In this document: positions 37,774-51,792 of the stretch, in pieces | Position numbering within the stretch: position 1 is the first letter of the stretch | Layout of the letters: every line of letters starts with the position of its first letter | NCBI GenBank assembly: GCA_037954665.1 | Contig: JBBMOL010000022.1 | Coordinates: 4,154,001 to 4,218,000 of the forward strand | DNA length: 64,000 bases | Origin: Laguncularia racemosa | Taxonomy: Eukaryota > Streptophyta > Magnoliopsida > Myrtales > Combretaceae | Reading direction: 5' to 3' | Notes under the pieces: model-generated | What the model saw: only the letters and a program-made list of their open reading frames with translations | The model's database searches: none | Told to the model about the DNA's origin: nothing | Program-made: the position numbers and the translations under genes

Positions 37774-37874
37774 AAGCAAAAGTGACACCTAAGTTAAAAG
37801 AGGGTTCAATATGCAAAATTGTTGCAACGGCCTATGTAAACATGTTAGTCAACTTTCATGAGAAAAGTTGAATC

Positions 37875-40800
37875 TCATTTCCTCTTCAGCATCTTGGACT
37901 TCTTTCCATCCTTCACACTTAAATATCTTTCAACTTCTTCCTCCTCCTCCTCCTCTCCTCCTCCCTTCTTCCTCTTGCTCTTACCTCCAGCTTCCTTAAT
38001 TCTCTGCAAGATTTCATTTCATCCACTTCATAAGGCAGGTTCAAAGTCCAAAATAAAATCGGGGGGTGGTGACAAACAGAAACAAAATTGCAATACATAA
38101 AAACTCTTATTTGCTTATGTGCTGCATAGCATTGTTTTAGTAGTGCTTAAGATGGCAGAGTGGAAGAGCACGTGATGCAACATCAACATCAACTAATTTG
38201 CAATTCCCACCTACAACAAAACCATCAAAGTGAAAACCCATGGTGCAAAGAGATATAGCTCGTGCTCACTCATCAAGACATGAAAACTATTACAATCAAG
38301 CTGTATAACAAGTTACAGGATGTTCAGCTACATCAAACTAAAGCATTTCAACCAAGCGTCAACTCAATTAATGACCAAATGCATTAAACAATACCAAGAG
38401 AAATGGATTGAAACAATGGATGCACATCTACAACGATTGAACCGGATATGACTTGCATTCAATTTCAAAACCAAGATAAATTATAAGAGCAAAGGCAATT
38501 GCAAATAGATTTTTGCCAAAGAAAACCATTTGGCAAGTAACCTGCTCCATTATATTTATGTGTCCATCATCACAGAGAACAGGAGGAAAAAACAACAATT
38601 CTATCTCGACATGTGATTCTCTTGGTCATCATCAGAACAAGAAAAAAGAAAAAGCAATGAAAACTAATACCATTTGAGATAATCTTTTGGCCTCCGTAAC
38701 CCTCTCCAACAAAAGCAAAACCTCCTCCTCTTGAGCAGGGAAATCAGGTAACTTTTTGCCTGAAATATCTTTCATTAGTTGTCTCAAACAACATATTGAA
38801 AAAACTCTGAAAATAGACTATGCAAGTTGCTTACCAATGAGCTTTTCTATTAGTAGATACCACTCAATTTCATATTGGTTTACAAGTGAGATAGCAATAC
38901 CAGATCGGCCCGCACGAGCAGTTCTTCCAACACGATGAATATAATCCTACAAAATAGCAAACAATTACAAAAACAATAAAGTTCCCTCCAACTAGGTAGG
39001 GATCATCTAAATCGAGATATAGAATATTAAAAAGACGCAAGGAAGAAAAGACCACTCATAAATAGAATGGAAAAGACCAAACAAGGGTTTTTAGGAACAA
39101 AAGAAATTCCGAATATTGCATTTGTCCAGAAAGCTTATATTAATGTTATATAGACTAAAAACTTTTGCTTACTCTTATTTATAATCAAAATTTAAAATAT
39201 ATATATCTAGAAATTATAAACCAAACCTTTGAATTTGATGGAATATCATAATTTATAACCATGTCCACTGACGGTATATCAAGTCCTCTGCTTGCCACAT
39301 CGGTACATATAAGAATATCGCATTCTCCAGCTTTGAATTTGTTTAAGGCTCCAAGTCTCTTTGACTGCAAATGAAAAATATGAACTTGTGAAGCAAATCA
39401 AACTAAGTAAAAAGACAAGGTTTAAATACTTGTTTCAATTAGCATAACAAACTTGTACATATACCTGGTTCATTTGACCATTGATTGGTATGGCCCTGAA
39501 ACCTAGATTCCGAAGGAGTAAAGCAAGTAGGTGCGTAGAATCACATGTACGAGTAAACACCATTGTTGTGCACTTAGACTTTTCAGAGAGAATATAAACA
39601 AGGTAGCAATCCTACAAGAATTTGTCAACTATTCATGAGAATAACCAAACAAAAAATTACTCCCGAATTCAAGTTCACAAGGGCAGAAAGAGCATGTATT
39701 ACTTCACACTTCTTTGGTTAATGGGGTTATTTTGAACCCTGGAACACTTATTGCTCACAATCAAATTAATGCCAATCAAAAAAAGGAATTCTGTCTTGCT
39801 ATCCCATAATACATGCAACAAATTTTCATTCTATTTCAAAATATTAAAATATGTTATCCAATAAAATGCAAGAAAAGAAAGCTCTATACACAAATGGAGT
39901 TTTCGAATTGGAGTTTAGTAAGGCATAAGAAGAGACCTTGTGCTTTGCTGGAACTAAGCAATATTGCTGCTTTAATGTATCCACAGTGGAATATTTAGAA
40001 GCCGCTTCAATCTAAAAAACAAAAAAAAAATATTTAACAATAAGTTGATTAGTTGAGACATATTTAGATTTGAATTACCTGGGCTAGTTTCTTAAATGCA
40101 GAAGTCAGTTAAAGAGTGCTACACTGGCTGATCATTATTCATACCTTCACTGGGTTCCTCAAACATGCCCTTTGAAGCTTCTTCACCTGCATTTAAATGT
40201 GGAAGAGATGTCAAACATGAACAAATGCTTTTAAGTTCTTAATTCACAACATTCATTTGCAACACATATAATGCTCTTAAAATCTTATTTCACTACTCTC
40301 ATTTGTAATACATAACATGCCCAGCACCAAGGAAAAATTATATGAGATATTACACATACGTAAAGCTTCATTAAATTGGGTTCAATACATAATTATCAGT
40401 AACATATCTCTTAAAACAAATGACCAAACAATACTCATGGTGCAATTAATTCAATTAAAAAGTAATCTTTTATTGGAAGTGATAGCTTCAATCAAATTTT
40501 TTTGGATAATTTAACTTTGTTGATCCAAAATATTATACAACTGTAAAAGATACGGATAAATGTACATCATAATAGCATAAGCAAAAGTACAGAACATATG
40601 GAAAACATTTCCCTAGATTACATTACAATTGTGTAAACTCTAATCTGGTTAACTATGGAACCCAAATTTGGAAGACTATCTCCTAGAGACACTTTGTTGC
40701 GCACTCTCCAGATGTAATAAACTGCAACAACCAGTCCCACTCTCCGTGTTTGGGGCGTAGGAGATGAGGAGGCAGCTGTAGCCATCAAATTTTATCTAAA

Positions 40801-43800
40801 ATAGAATGCAAATTCTTCTCTAAGGTTTGCATTTATACATCATAGAGATTCTAAATGTACATCTTTCATTATACCATAAGAAGCAAATTCACACATTGTT
40901 CGGACATGATTTTTATGCAAAACTGCTGTTATAAAATTGAACCGCAATTCCACTAAGTTGTTGGATGGCTTTACTCTCTCCATCTCCCCTATCCTTGTCT
41001 ATGTTTCTCTCTTCACTTTTGCTAAATGAAAATAGTCTTCCAGTCAAAGAACAAGCAGAAGAAAAGAAAACTAAATATGTAGAAATCTTCAATCATCCCC
41101 AAAAAAATTAAAGTCAATATTAAGTCATAAAGGTAAACAAAAGCTAAAACCATCCTCTAGGGTCACCTTGGTGTCTGAAATTAGTTGATGAGCTATATAT
41201 TAGCACCAAAAAAATAAAAAAATAAAAATATATGTCCACTGAAGATAGCAATATGATAAAGGTACGCAAAAGCAAAATCCATCTTCTAAGGTCAACTTGG
41301 TGTCCTCACCCCCACAAGCCCAAAAAAATAAAATAACATATGTCCACCAAAGATAGCAATAATGCTCAGTAAATATTTTTTAAAGAGCTACATATTAGCC
41401 AAAATCCATCCAACATCGTCTAAAGATCAACTTAGTGTCTAATATATTAGCCCAAAAAAAAAATTCACAAAAGATAGCGAAAGGAAAGCTTTAATTGAAG
41501 CTAGGAAGCTAGATTTGAACTTTCTATAATTCTTGTATCTATTTCATTTTTAAGAACAGTTGACTAGCAATATAATACAAATATAGTTTTGGTCCTTGCA
41601 CTCCATTTGTAGCACAATTACCAACACATGGGTTTAATGTCTACAGTCTATTTTTGGTTTTGTATAGTGGACTATACTCTCTTGTAATTATTTACTATCA
41701 ATGAAAATCCAACCTTATCCAAAAAAAATGTTACGTAAATAGTACCTTTTTTGTCATAGTAGCAGAAAACAAGTAAGTTCTTCTTTCACGAGGTATAACA
41801 TCCAAAATTTCATCAATTGATCTCTCAAAGTCTTCATTGAGCAACCTATCAGCCTCATCTAGGACCTGTTTAAAATAGAGAAAAATATAGAGTAAATTAA
41901 CAAGCCAACGTCTTTAAAAAACCGATATTTCTAGAAACTTGACAACATAGTACAGCAATCCAAACATAAGATATCTGACATTTTATCCAAAAAAAATCGA
42001 AACATAAGATCAGGCAATAATTTCAGGTGTCATCCTGCAAAGGACAGCAACTCGAGACAATCTATACACTAAAGGACCACCTAATGAACATTCAGAACAA
42101 GTAATATACACTCAAAGCCTCATCAAAACACTCTTGAGGAGGATTTGGACTCTATAATACAAGTATCGTTTTACGTACCACCTTGAATCATCCAAAGTGC
42201 CACATAATCAACACAACTAGCTTCTCACAAATTACAAGTAAATTGAATTTTGTAGCTCTCAAACATTACTCATACATGAGCCCCACAACTAGTCATCAAA
42301 CACTTTTTACAACTAAGACTTCTCTTCAAAGAGGATACCTGCACCCATTACCATTCCTTAAGTATTCTTTATAGCTGAAACTTCATAGCAATTTCTTCGT
42401 CATATACCACAAAGAGAAAAAATTACCTCACTAAAAGACCTATACATTTCCATATATGACAAAAAAGTTACAGAAATTTATGCTTTTATGCTGTGATCAT
42501 GCATAATGAATATGCATACAACATCTATTGTATGATGAACAGTAACTTTGCATTCAAGGGCTAATGTGAATATCCCTTGGTTTTTGCCCCTCAACACTCC
42601 CATTGCTATTTATGGGATTAACACCCCTTAAGCTGCACTTTGAAAAAACACCTTCTCTTACTAAGTGGTTTTAGATCAAAGAATTTTACATGGAGTTCAA
42701 ATATGCCAAGTACATAAAAACTGTATGAATCTAGTACAATCAAAAAAATGTCATACCAAATATTTTAACATGCGGAGAGAAAATCCTTTCGTATTGGACA
42801 AGTGATCCATCAATCGGCCAGGAGTTCCCACCTACGTAGAATAATGCATGGATATAAAAAGGCATCAATAAATACCATTTCAATATCTATAAGTTCCTAT
42901 CCAAAACCATATACTTCACAGTTTCCAATATCAATTACATATGTCATGAAAAAAAAAAAAAGTAAGAAAGGGTGGAAAGTTTCACTATTTGGCATTTCAA
43001 TAAGTACCTTGGTGCATCAACTAGCATTTTCCCATAAAATTTCTCTTCTACCAATGAAAAAAAAATAGCAATCGCTGGTAAGATAACAAACATTTAGCCG
43101 AAAAACAACAGTTGGGAGATAACAAACATATAGCCTGAATCCCTGATGTCAACTTTCCTTGTTTAGCCATATAACAAAAATATTGCCCATAACGGTACTG
43201 AGAAAGGAACATTCACATATAGCCTAAAATCTCAGTACTCAGAAGAAATCTCAACAAAATTAAACTATCATGTCAAAAAATGAGTAGTTCCAGGTGAATA
43301 CATAAAAATCTTATCAACAATAAAGGGAATGATTAATAATTACTCTTGGAAGTGAAGTGTCATAAGCACTTACTACAATATGAGGTCGCTTTGCAAGGGA
43401 AATTGCTTGTTGCATCATATCTACTCCACCAACAAGCTAAAAAAGAAAATGATAATGTGAGCCAGTAATAAGCATGAGAATTAAGTACATCTTCGCCACT
43501 CCATCATCATAGGTCAAAAAAAAAAAAAGAAAGAAAAGAAAAAAGTGCAAACAACGAATGCCTAAGAAGAGCTTACCACAGCACATCTAACTCCAATGAT
43601 GGCTCCTAATGCCTCAAATTGCTCAGCAATTTGAATAGCCAATTCCCTGCAATTAAAGAAACTTCAACTTAATTATATATATATAGAAGAATCTCTTACA
43701 TAATATTAAAAAATGTCATAAAACCCATACCTAGTAGGTGAGATAACACATGCAAAGAATGCTTGCGGAGACTCTAGAAGAGCTTGCAATATAGGAAGGG

Positions 43801-44079
43801 CAAACGCTCCGGTTTTGCCAGAACCAGTTTGTGCAAGCCCAATCAGATCCTTTCCTGAGAGGATAAGAAAATACTTGCCACTCAGAAAGTCAAAAAGATT
43901 GGACAATAATGAGTGAAATAGCATAGCAAACAATTCATACCCTCTAACGCATGAGGAATGGCTTCTACTTGAATCTTGGTAGGATTTTTCCATCCAAGCT
44001 TCTCACAAGCCTCAATCAATTGCTCATTTATTCCCAGATCCATAAATGTTTTAACAGCTTCTTCATTCTCTTCACTCAT
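37875..44079 (-). CDS. RH10: DEAD-box ATP-dependent RNA helicase 10-like (DDX47/Rrp3 family)
   Basis: Thirteen coding exons on the minus strand: 44079-43941, 43854-43731, 43646-43577, 43436-43374, 42831-42757, 41865-41746, 40186-40145, 40011-39937, 39611-39465, 39364-39227, 38946-38835, 38759-38671, 38003-37875. All introns are GT-AG, and the 1323-bp sum keeps one frame (440 aa, close to the Arabidopsis RH10 length of about 456). Helicase motifs appear in order: Q motif 'GWKNPTKIQ', I 'AQTGSGKT', Ia 'SPTREL', Ib 'TPGR', II 'DEAD', III 'SAT', V 'TDVASRGLDIP', VI 'HRVGRTARAG'. The tail is lysine-rich with a Glu run coded by a CTC/TCC-like repeat (37937-37960) and ends 'KMLKRK', suggesting nuclear/nucleolar targeting. 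The family unwinds pre-rRNA in 18S maturation. The ATG at 44079 is the first in-frame ATG after the 5'-UTR acceptor. Introns 5 and 6 (891 and 1559 bp) are the longest. Confidence 0.94.
41110..41490. repeat. Degenerate repeats inside helicase intron 6
   Basis: A segment with 'TCACCTTGGTGTCTGAAAT', 'TATGTCCACTGAAGATAGC' recurs about three times in altered form (about 41130, 41240 and 41400), roughly 110-130 bp apart. It lies wholly in the largest intron (41745-40187). Confidence 0.6.
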
Positions 44080-44100
44080 TTTCAAATTTTTACTTAAAAC

Positions 44101-44654
44101 CTGAAAGCAACAACAGTAATGACAGATTTCAAGCCATTTATGTAATTTCTTAAATAGCTGCTAAGCATAAAATGCCCTAATAGCACCAATGGGATAATAC
44201 AATAGGAGGATATTACTTCCGGTCGTTCCTTCAACATCACAAAACCTTAACATATTACTGAAGTTATCATCCCTATTAGAAAAGTACAATACAAATTGCA
44301 CAAAAACTAGCCTGGAAGAGCAAATATAACCACAATAGTCTAATTTAAAGAAAAACCCTCTATTCAGATGTATTTATAAGTTCAAAACAATAAAATTGGC
44401 CACATTAACGTATTAGATTGGTCAAAAAAAAACAAAAAGTTTATTCTTTAAATTAAAGGCATCTGAATAATCAAGGAAATCTGATAAAAAATTAATCATC
44501 AAAATCGAATTATACTGAAAACGAACCTCATTCTTCCATTCAGCAGCAAAAATTGACAAACACTTAAAACAAACGATGCAACTATTTGAACTTATATAAG
44601 AGGGTGTCCTACTGTTGTGTCCTACTGTTGTAATGGTCAGAGTAAATCACTTAC
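44101..44654 (-). other. 5'-UTR intron of the RH10-like gene
   Basis: On the minus strand GCATAG|GTAAGTGA at 44655/44654 is a near-perfect plant donor, and TTGCTTTCAG|GTTTTAAG at 44101/44100 is a good acceptor 21 bases before the ATG. The upstream non-coding exon would lie in the GC-rich patch 44655-44770, an exception in this AT-rich region and a likely transcription start zone. Confidence 0.7.
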
Positions 44655-44779
44655 CTATGCAACTGGGATAGAAGAAAACCCGACCTGAAACGAGTGGCGG
44701 TTGACGGCGGGACGCGCGTGTGTGGCGTGGTGAAAGGAGTGACTTCGGCGGACAGAGGAGAGGATTGTGAAAGAGAGGT

Positions 44780-45891
44780 AAAATAAGACTTTTGCTGTGA
44801 TTAGGGAATCTGTTCAACCGCGTCGGTTTTTTTATTTAGTACTTATACTTAATTTTCTATCCATATCTAATCTACGCTAGGTTTGTATTTTTTTTTTTAA
44901 TCTAAGTAATATATATAAAGAATAAGTAAATATAGTAAGATAATTTTTATATGAATTTTATTTTTATATCATTTGGTTAAATATAATTTTATTATTATTT
45001 TTTATTTGAGTAAATTTAATTTTTTATTTTTAGAATTTAGTTAAATTAGTATATTTATTTTAAGATACGATGTTTTACTAGTGGTGTAAGGTCATCAAAA
45101 TCCATTATATGGTATAATATCATACAGGTCAAAGGTAATGTGAGATTGTTAAATATATCTCTTTCAAGTTATCTTTTTTATATTAAAAAAACTTTAAAAA
45201 ATATTTCTTGATGATTTTCTTAACATTTTTAGTATAATTATTATTTAGATTAAATTTTTATTAGTTTATGTGTTTTCTCACAATTTTTATACTTTATAAT
45301 TTTTTTACTCCTGTTGTCTTACATCAAATTTAGTATCAAAGCAAATTATTTCTTTTTTCCTATATCAAATTTAGTATTAGGGCAAATAATTTCATTTTGC
45401 AAATCCATCTCTAAAGTTTATGCCAATTTAAAGAGGCTTGAAATGAGAAATTTTAAAAATGCTACTTTAGAAATGGAAAATCTTACTTACAGTACAAAAT
45501 CCAATTAAAAAGAAAAAAAAAAGAAAAAAGAAAAAAGAAAGAAAGAAAAGAAATATATGGAATTTTAGGTGGAAGATTGCCAAAGCTTAAAATTACAAAA
45601 ATATCTTCGCATTAATAATTCTTACAATGAATCTCTTCTTTGCAGCCTTTCATTTCCTATGTCATCTAACTTAAAGAAATATGGTCTTTATTGAATATTA
45701 AAACGATAAATAAAGCCAATTCAAGGATCTAAGACACAAAAAAAAAAAAAAAACTCATTTTCCTTAATAATATAGATATCTTGATTGTAATTTTCATTTT
45801 TTTTCTTAATTAAATTAATAACCATTGTATTTTCAAATATGTAAGACAATAAAAGTCCATTTCTTTTAATAATATAGATATAAAATAACGA

Positions 45892-45924
<33 letters not shown>

Positions 45925-47087
45925 CTTAATTACTTATTTATTTATTTTTGTTCCTTATCCTTTCATACAAACAATTTAAAATACATCCAAAATTGTACAA
46001 AAAGGGTTGTATAAGATGAACTAAACATAGCCTTAACAAACCCACTCATTTAAAAGATCTCCCTATTTTAGTAACAAATTTTTTATGAGTATAAGGGTAA
46101 GTGAGTATAAGGTGGGTTACGTATAAAGTCTTATTCATAATCTATCTTATAAGATATAAGTTTCTAAATTTTGGAAGCGAAACCTACTCTATAGTACCTT
46201 AAAACCATTTTATACCTTATACTTTATAAAACCTATAGAATATAGGTTTTCAAATTTTTCCTTTCTTTCCATAAACTTTATTTTGTTTTTTCATGTGCAA
46301 ATTTTATGAAATCTATAACAAAATATATGAAAAAAAAAGAGAGTAAATTTTTTTATCTTAATCATTTCAAGTTTTGCGATCTTACTACTTAATAAATGGG
46401 GGGGAAAAAAAAGACAGAAGAGTAGAAAGCCTAAAGTTAAAGAGGAAAATGAGGAAAAATAAGGGGGGGGTTGTAGGTGGGAGGCAACATTAGGCTCTTA
46501 TTTGTTTTCCTTTTTACTAAAACATTTATTGTCAAAAAATTATAATATTATCATTTATTATTTATTTATTTATATTATTTAATAATATTTTATAAGATAA
46601 ATACACTATATCTTGAAAATATATACTCTAAATATTTTAGAGTATAGACTTTAGGGTAGATTACCTGGTAGGAAGACCCCATACTCATACCTTATCATGT
46701 GAGAGTAGGTTCTAAAAAATCTATACTCGAAATTTATTATGTGATCCTTAATGCCCACTTGTAACATATTTAGTCAAATAAGGTATTGGTGAATATTCTA
46801 TACAATAAGGTTACCTGCTTACCCCTAGTAAGTACTTTATTTTATATTTATATAGCACCTAATTTAGTGTAAATAAAAGTGATTATCCCTATTTTAGTTA
46901 TTAGATTTTGTGAAAGAAGTGATACTTACATAAAAACCTCTACATATTATAAGGAACCCCCTTTATTGGTTGATAGGTCCCTTATTCTTGAAGTTGGAGT
47001 ACGAACTCAACTAAGATATCACTTTAGCCTTCTTTATAAAAGTATCAATATAACCTACTCTATTGAGTTGGTCGTCGAGAGCTCTCT
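44780..47087. other. AT-rich intergenic region upstream of the RH10-like gene
   Basis: Holds the presumed promoter side of the helicase gene, a long purine run at about 45507-45551, a TA microsatellite at about 45896-45916 and G-runs near 46400 and 46463. No coding region or RNA gene is recognised. Confidence 0.5.
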
Positions 47088-47290
47088 AAGTTGATATTTG
47101 AATACTTAAATGTATTTGTATGGTCATATAAAGGCATGCTAGCACTAGATATTTTGATAGTAGTATATGTACAAGAAACCCAAAGTCAATAACCAAAGTC
47201 ATTATGTTAATAAGAGAACTTTTAAAGTTAACTCAAAAGGTTTTTCAAAAGTTTAGGCCTAATTTTTTAAAATGACTTTCTTGCCCCTTA
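47088..47290 (+). pseudogene. Scrap of Ty3/gypsy reverse transcriptase
   Basis: Reading from AAG at 47088 gives 'KLIFEYLNVFVWSYKGM', corresponding to the conserved start of plant gypsy RT (Y-x-D-V-F-A-W-S-Y-x-D-M). About 150 bases on, a different frame gives 'QKFRPNF', resembling the following K-L-R-R-F-R-P motif. No further RT motifs survive. The match is short, so the call is tentative. Confidence 0.45.
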
Positions 47291-49474
47291 CCTAATTACG
47301 ATAAGCTCCAACTAAAGGTCCTTAAGACCTAATTAGGAGTATTAAAGTGTTCAAAACTCAATTCAAGGCAAATATAGATTTTTGAAATTCATTTAAAGAG
47401 GAAATTTCAACTTTTAAGGCAAAGGTCTTAAAATGACCAAAATACCCTTACACATGATTTCATCAAAGAATACTAATAGTTGAGTTTAGATAATCAATTG
47501 GGAGTATTAGAAAGTTGACAAGCTCAATTAGAGTTAGATTGATAATTGGTAGAGTGGAAACCTTAAACAAGCCAAAGGAATGACTTTTGTCACAATAAGA
47601 GCATTTGGCACCAAACTTAGTGAGCTCCACTCAATCCTTTTGGATGTTTAAGCCTTAAAACACCAAATGTCTACACCTTGTCACCACTTCCTTTTTGCCC
47701 TAGCCCTCTCATTTCTTTTCTAGACTCTTCCTAAGGTTAAGAGTTCTTAACCTTAATCTTTAAGTTTGACCCTAGTGATTATTATAAACATTCAACTAAT
47801 CTAAGTTGGTTCAATGTCTTTACTAGGTTAGGAAGATTAAAAGAATGATTGATAAAGCATTTTCAAGCATGGTGTGACCATCTTCTTGTTAAGTGTAAGT
47901 ATTCTTCAATCATTTGCTAGTTTAGGAGGTGATTAGGGTTAATGTTGATGTTTAGTACTAAATAATACTTGTTGATGCTAGAAGAGTTCTTGGGGGTAAA
48001 GAAAAGTCCCTCTTTTGGAGACTCAAGCGATGGCCAACTAAGGAGATTAAGGATTTGTTTGGCTTCTTCAAGAGATAAGCTAAGGATCTTTCTTATGATG
48101 ATGTTTTAGAAGTATAGATGGGTAGTTTTAGTATTTTGACATGCTAAATAATGTTTTAACGAGATGAAATTGCAACTTAAAACCCTTATGTATGGTGTAC
48201 CCATTTAGCTTGTAGGTTTTTATTTGCTAGCTTGATTATTTGAATAATACAAAGTGATTACCTTGGAGTTCACATGATGATTGAGGTGTGTGATTTAAAG
48301 ATTTGAGCTTAGTTGAATGGATACTTGATACTACCCCCCTAACCACCACTTATAATGATGGATTAGGAAGATTTTGGTTAATCCTAAGTAGTGATTTGTT
48401 AAAAATCATGTTAGTATAAAGGTTAAACAAAGATTTGATATGTTAGAAGTAGGATTTAAGTGAAAATTGCATTTTTTTTTAAGGCCTTATGTATGACACC
48501 ACTATCATAGTGTCTTAGGATTGATTTTACTTGATTTGTGTTAATTGATGGTTTTAGTTGATTTTAGGGTTAAAAGATCTTATTTTCATATATAATGAGT
48601 GTACGATGATTTATAGCCCTAAAATCTCCATGTATGATGAATTAGGGCCCTAAAAGATTTCAATTTTCATATATAATACATATTTGTTTTATATATGTTA
48701 TGTATAAGTATAATATATTTATGTGTTTGTGTGCATGTGTGTGTGTAAACATATATATATATATATATATGTTATATTTACTAGTTATGTATATATATAT
48801 ATGGGTAAATTACACAAATCACTCTTAGAAAGTTTAAAAATTGCATAGACACCAACTTTTTTTAAAAGTCAATACAGCCCTTAGAAAGTTGGGATGGGCA
48901 TTTATGTGTAAATTTTAGCTAACATAGATATTTTTAGATGTTGAGATGTCATCCCATTAAATATATTGAATTAATTAATGCAAATAAATAATAATAATGC
49001 AACATTCTTTTTTTTTTTTCCCACATCACCTTATCTTTTCACTCTCTCTCTCTTTTTCCTCACAAATCTAAAATGTATCATCATAAAAGCCCCTTGATTA
49101 CACTTATTAAGAAATTAATTTACTTAATATTTTTAAGAGGTTTAGTAAATTAATTTTACATTATTAATAATCTTAAATTATACTTGTATGATATTGCATG
49201 TGCATTTGCTAAATTATAACAAATGTATTAAATGAATGTATATTGAGCTAAAATACCAATAAAACAAAGAAAGTTTACTAAGAGGCAAACTTAATATGAT
49301 ATTTAAAGCATTTAATTTTCAGCATACTATGGTAAATGCATCACTCACTAGTATCTATTAAAAAAAGGAAGAAAACAAAATGGAAGCTATAATAATTCTT
49401 ACCATCTATTTCGAGCTAATTGCAATTCATTGCTGAAATTTACATCAAGGGCAATTGGACTGCCAATCACTAAT
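47291..49474. other. AT-rich intergenic region downstream of the LRR gene
   Basis: Contains TA microsatellites near 48750-48770 and 48790-48800. A segment at about 48800-48960 has a 'GGGTAAATTACACAAATCAC' start, like a dispersed non-coding repeat common in plant intergenic DNA. No gene recognised. The 3' UTR of the LRR gene should lie just below 49475. Confidence 0.45.
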
Positions 49475-51792
49475 CTAGATGAAAATAATCAAAATTGCAA
49501 CTCCAAATATAGTCTCTGTAATCATAAAAGCCCCATGAATCCCACCAAAAGGGTAATTACTGTATCCGGTTGAACTCCAATACAAGTCCTCTTCATTTTG
49601 CTTAGCAAAAGAACCCATGTGGATCGTATCACTTGTGAGCTCTTGCAAACATGGTTTTTCACCGTGTGGAACATGAACACCTGACCTTAATGGAGGAGGA
49701 AAACATAGATTTGGATTGCCCGATGCTCTGAACCGCCACCCAATTTTCGCATAAAACGAAACAGGAAACTCAAGCTCCCCTGTCAAATTATTCGAATTTA
49801 TGTAAAGTGCACTCAGGCACGGCATGGTTGCTAGTACTGATGGTGGAAGTCCCGTTAGAAAATTATTGCTAAGTCCCAAAAATCTCAATCTATTGAGTTC
49901 AGCCAAAGACTCTGGAATGTTACCTTCCAGCCCAACATTTGACAGATCCAATACTTGCAAATTCCTTAAGTTTTTCCATTCAATGCTCACGAGATCACCA
50001 CCAATTGGATTATTAGACATCACCATCTCTTGTAAGGAAACCATTTCTTGAATTGACCTAACTAAACCACCAGAAAACTTGTTGCTTCCAATGTCTAATA
50101 GAGTGAGATTTTTCAAATTACCAATCTCTAGAGGTAAATTTCCCTCTAATCCATTACTACTCAAATCCATCTTTAGTAGTGAAATCAAATTGCAAAAAGT
50201 CAATGGCAATGAACCGGATAAATTATTCCTACTAAGATCAAGTATCAAGAGACTGTTCAACTCCCCAAAACTATCTGGAATATGACCGGAAATTTTATTC
50301 CCGGATAGAACCAACCTTTTTAACTTGACTAAAGTCCCTATTTCAATAGGTAAAGTGCCTGTCAAGCCATTTTCTAGGAAGACTAGAGATTCAAGCTCTT
50401 TGAGGTTTTGGCCAACTGAACTAGGAATGGCTCCGATCAAACCTGGGTTCGATCGAAACTCTAGGGATTTCAAGGTGCTGGAGAATTTTTCCCAACCCAA
50501 ATTTGAAATTGTGACTGGATTATCCTCTGGTGACATAAAGCAATTGTATATGGAGAGGCTAGTAAGGTGTTTGAGGTCAAATAAGTGAGGAGTTAACTTT
50601 GCATTTTCGTCGCAACTAAGGGAGTTGTCAAAAAGCAGTCCGATGTTGATTGCACTAACGTACCAAAGGTCATCATATATATCACAAGACACTCCCTGCA
50701 TTTTCCAAAACGAAAATTCAAAAAATTAGAAAAATAAATCATTTTTGCAAAAGAAAATAAGAAAAGAAAGAAAATGAAAAAGTAATAGAGAGAGGTCATC
50801 GAGAATTAGAAATCAAATATATATGTATGTAAGCGTGTGTATATATATATATAATTAAAGATATATAAGACATACTAGAAACATTTATAAATTTCACATC
50901 TAAGATATAAATATAATAAAAATAATACTACGGTTTGAAAAGATCCCCTTGCAAAGAAAAAAAAAAGGAATAAAAAAAATGGTATTTAACTTGTTCGGCC
51001 TACAATTGATTACATTAATATTCTTATAAAACACAGAAATATTTAGAATAAAGCTCTAATAGTTACAGTTGCAGAAGAAAGACAAAAGAAAACACATAAT
51101 CATCGATATTAGCGTACATATTCAGTATTCTAGGCCGACAAACGATAAATCTTTTCGAACAGAGAACTTTTCCCATGAAAATTAGTCATAAAAGCTTGCC
51201 TCGATGACAACTAAACTCACACGGGACAATACTATTAAAATATCAACATCATTGCAAAGTGTGCAACATATAGTTAAGTGGAACATGGTCAATAAAATTG
51301 CAAGTGCCTAATTTTTTTTTTTCTGTGTTGATTGTTATAAGGAATCGAAAGACATAATGATGCAATCATTTTTAGAATGATGAAGTATTATCATGAAAAA
51401 TATCTAAAATGTAAAAACTAAGATTAAAGGTAATAGAGAGTAACTTGGGATTTTATGACAATTTCACGAGCATTTCAAATGCATTAGATGTTTGAAGGCT
51501 TGAAGCAAAATGGAGTAGAAAAACAATATGTCATACACACCTGAATTGGAGTCCATCCACAAGGGTCAGGATAGAGATCAGAACCATTCCATGAATTCCC
51601 CACAAACCCTTGAATAGCCTCATAAAGAGCCTCTTTCTCTTTCAACTCCATCGGTGCAATCGATGAAACTAAGACATCGTTACCACCACCGTCACCATTA
51701 TCATCACCTTGTTTTTGAGCTTCACAAGGCCGAAAAAGCACTGACAAGAGCAAGAAGAAGGAGAAGGAGAAGAAAAATTTCGGATAAGTCAT
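49475..51792 (-). CDS. Leucine-rich-repeat protein, Piriformospora indica-insensitive 2 (PII-2)-like
   Basis: Two coding exons on the minus strand, 51792-51541 and 50695-49475, joined by an 845-bp GT-AG intron (CAG|GTGTGTATGA ... ATGCAG|GGAGTG); 490 codons in one frame. Residues 1-25 form a signal peptide (Phe/Leu-rich core ending 'RPCEAQ'). The LRR N-cap carries 'WNGSDLYPDPCGWTPIQ' then 'GVSCD', split by the intron exactly as in this family. About ten plant-type LRRs follow (pattern L-x-x-L-x-L-S-x-N-x-L-x-G-x-I/L-P). The C-terminus has 'GNPNLCFPPP' and a hydrophobic tail of about 19 residues with no kinase, so it is secreted or anchored by a TM or GPI-type tail. Arabidopsis PII-2 is linked to root-fungus signalling; the role here is inferred. 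ATG 51792 is the only in-frame ATG before the signal sequence; an upstream in-frame TTG is ignored. Confidence 0.88.

Noticed and set aside
37858..38100. 80-codon plus-strand ORF with a serine/proline run
   Set aside because: It is the antisense of the last helicase exon; the serine run is the complement of the Glu codon repeat.
46080..46740. Possible inverted-repeat element
   Set aside because: Similarity between the ends is weak and could reflect AT-rich composition; no TSD was found.
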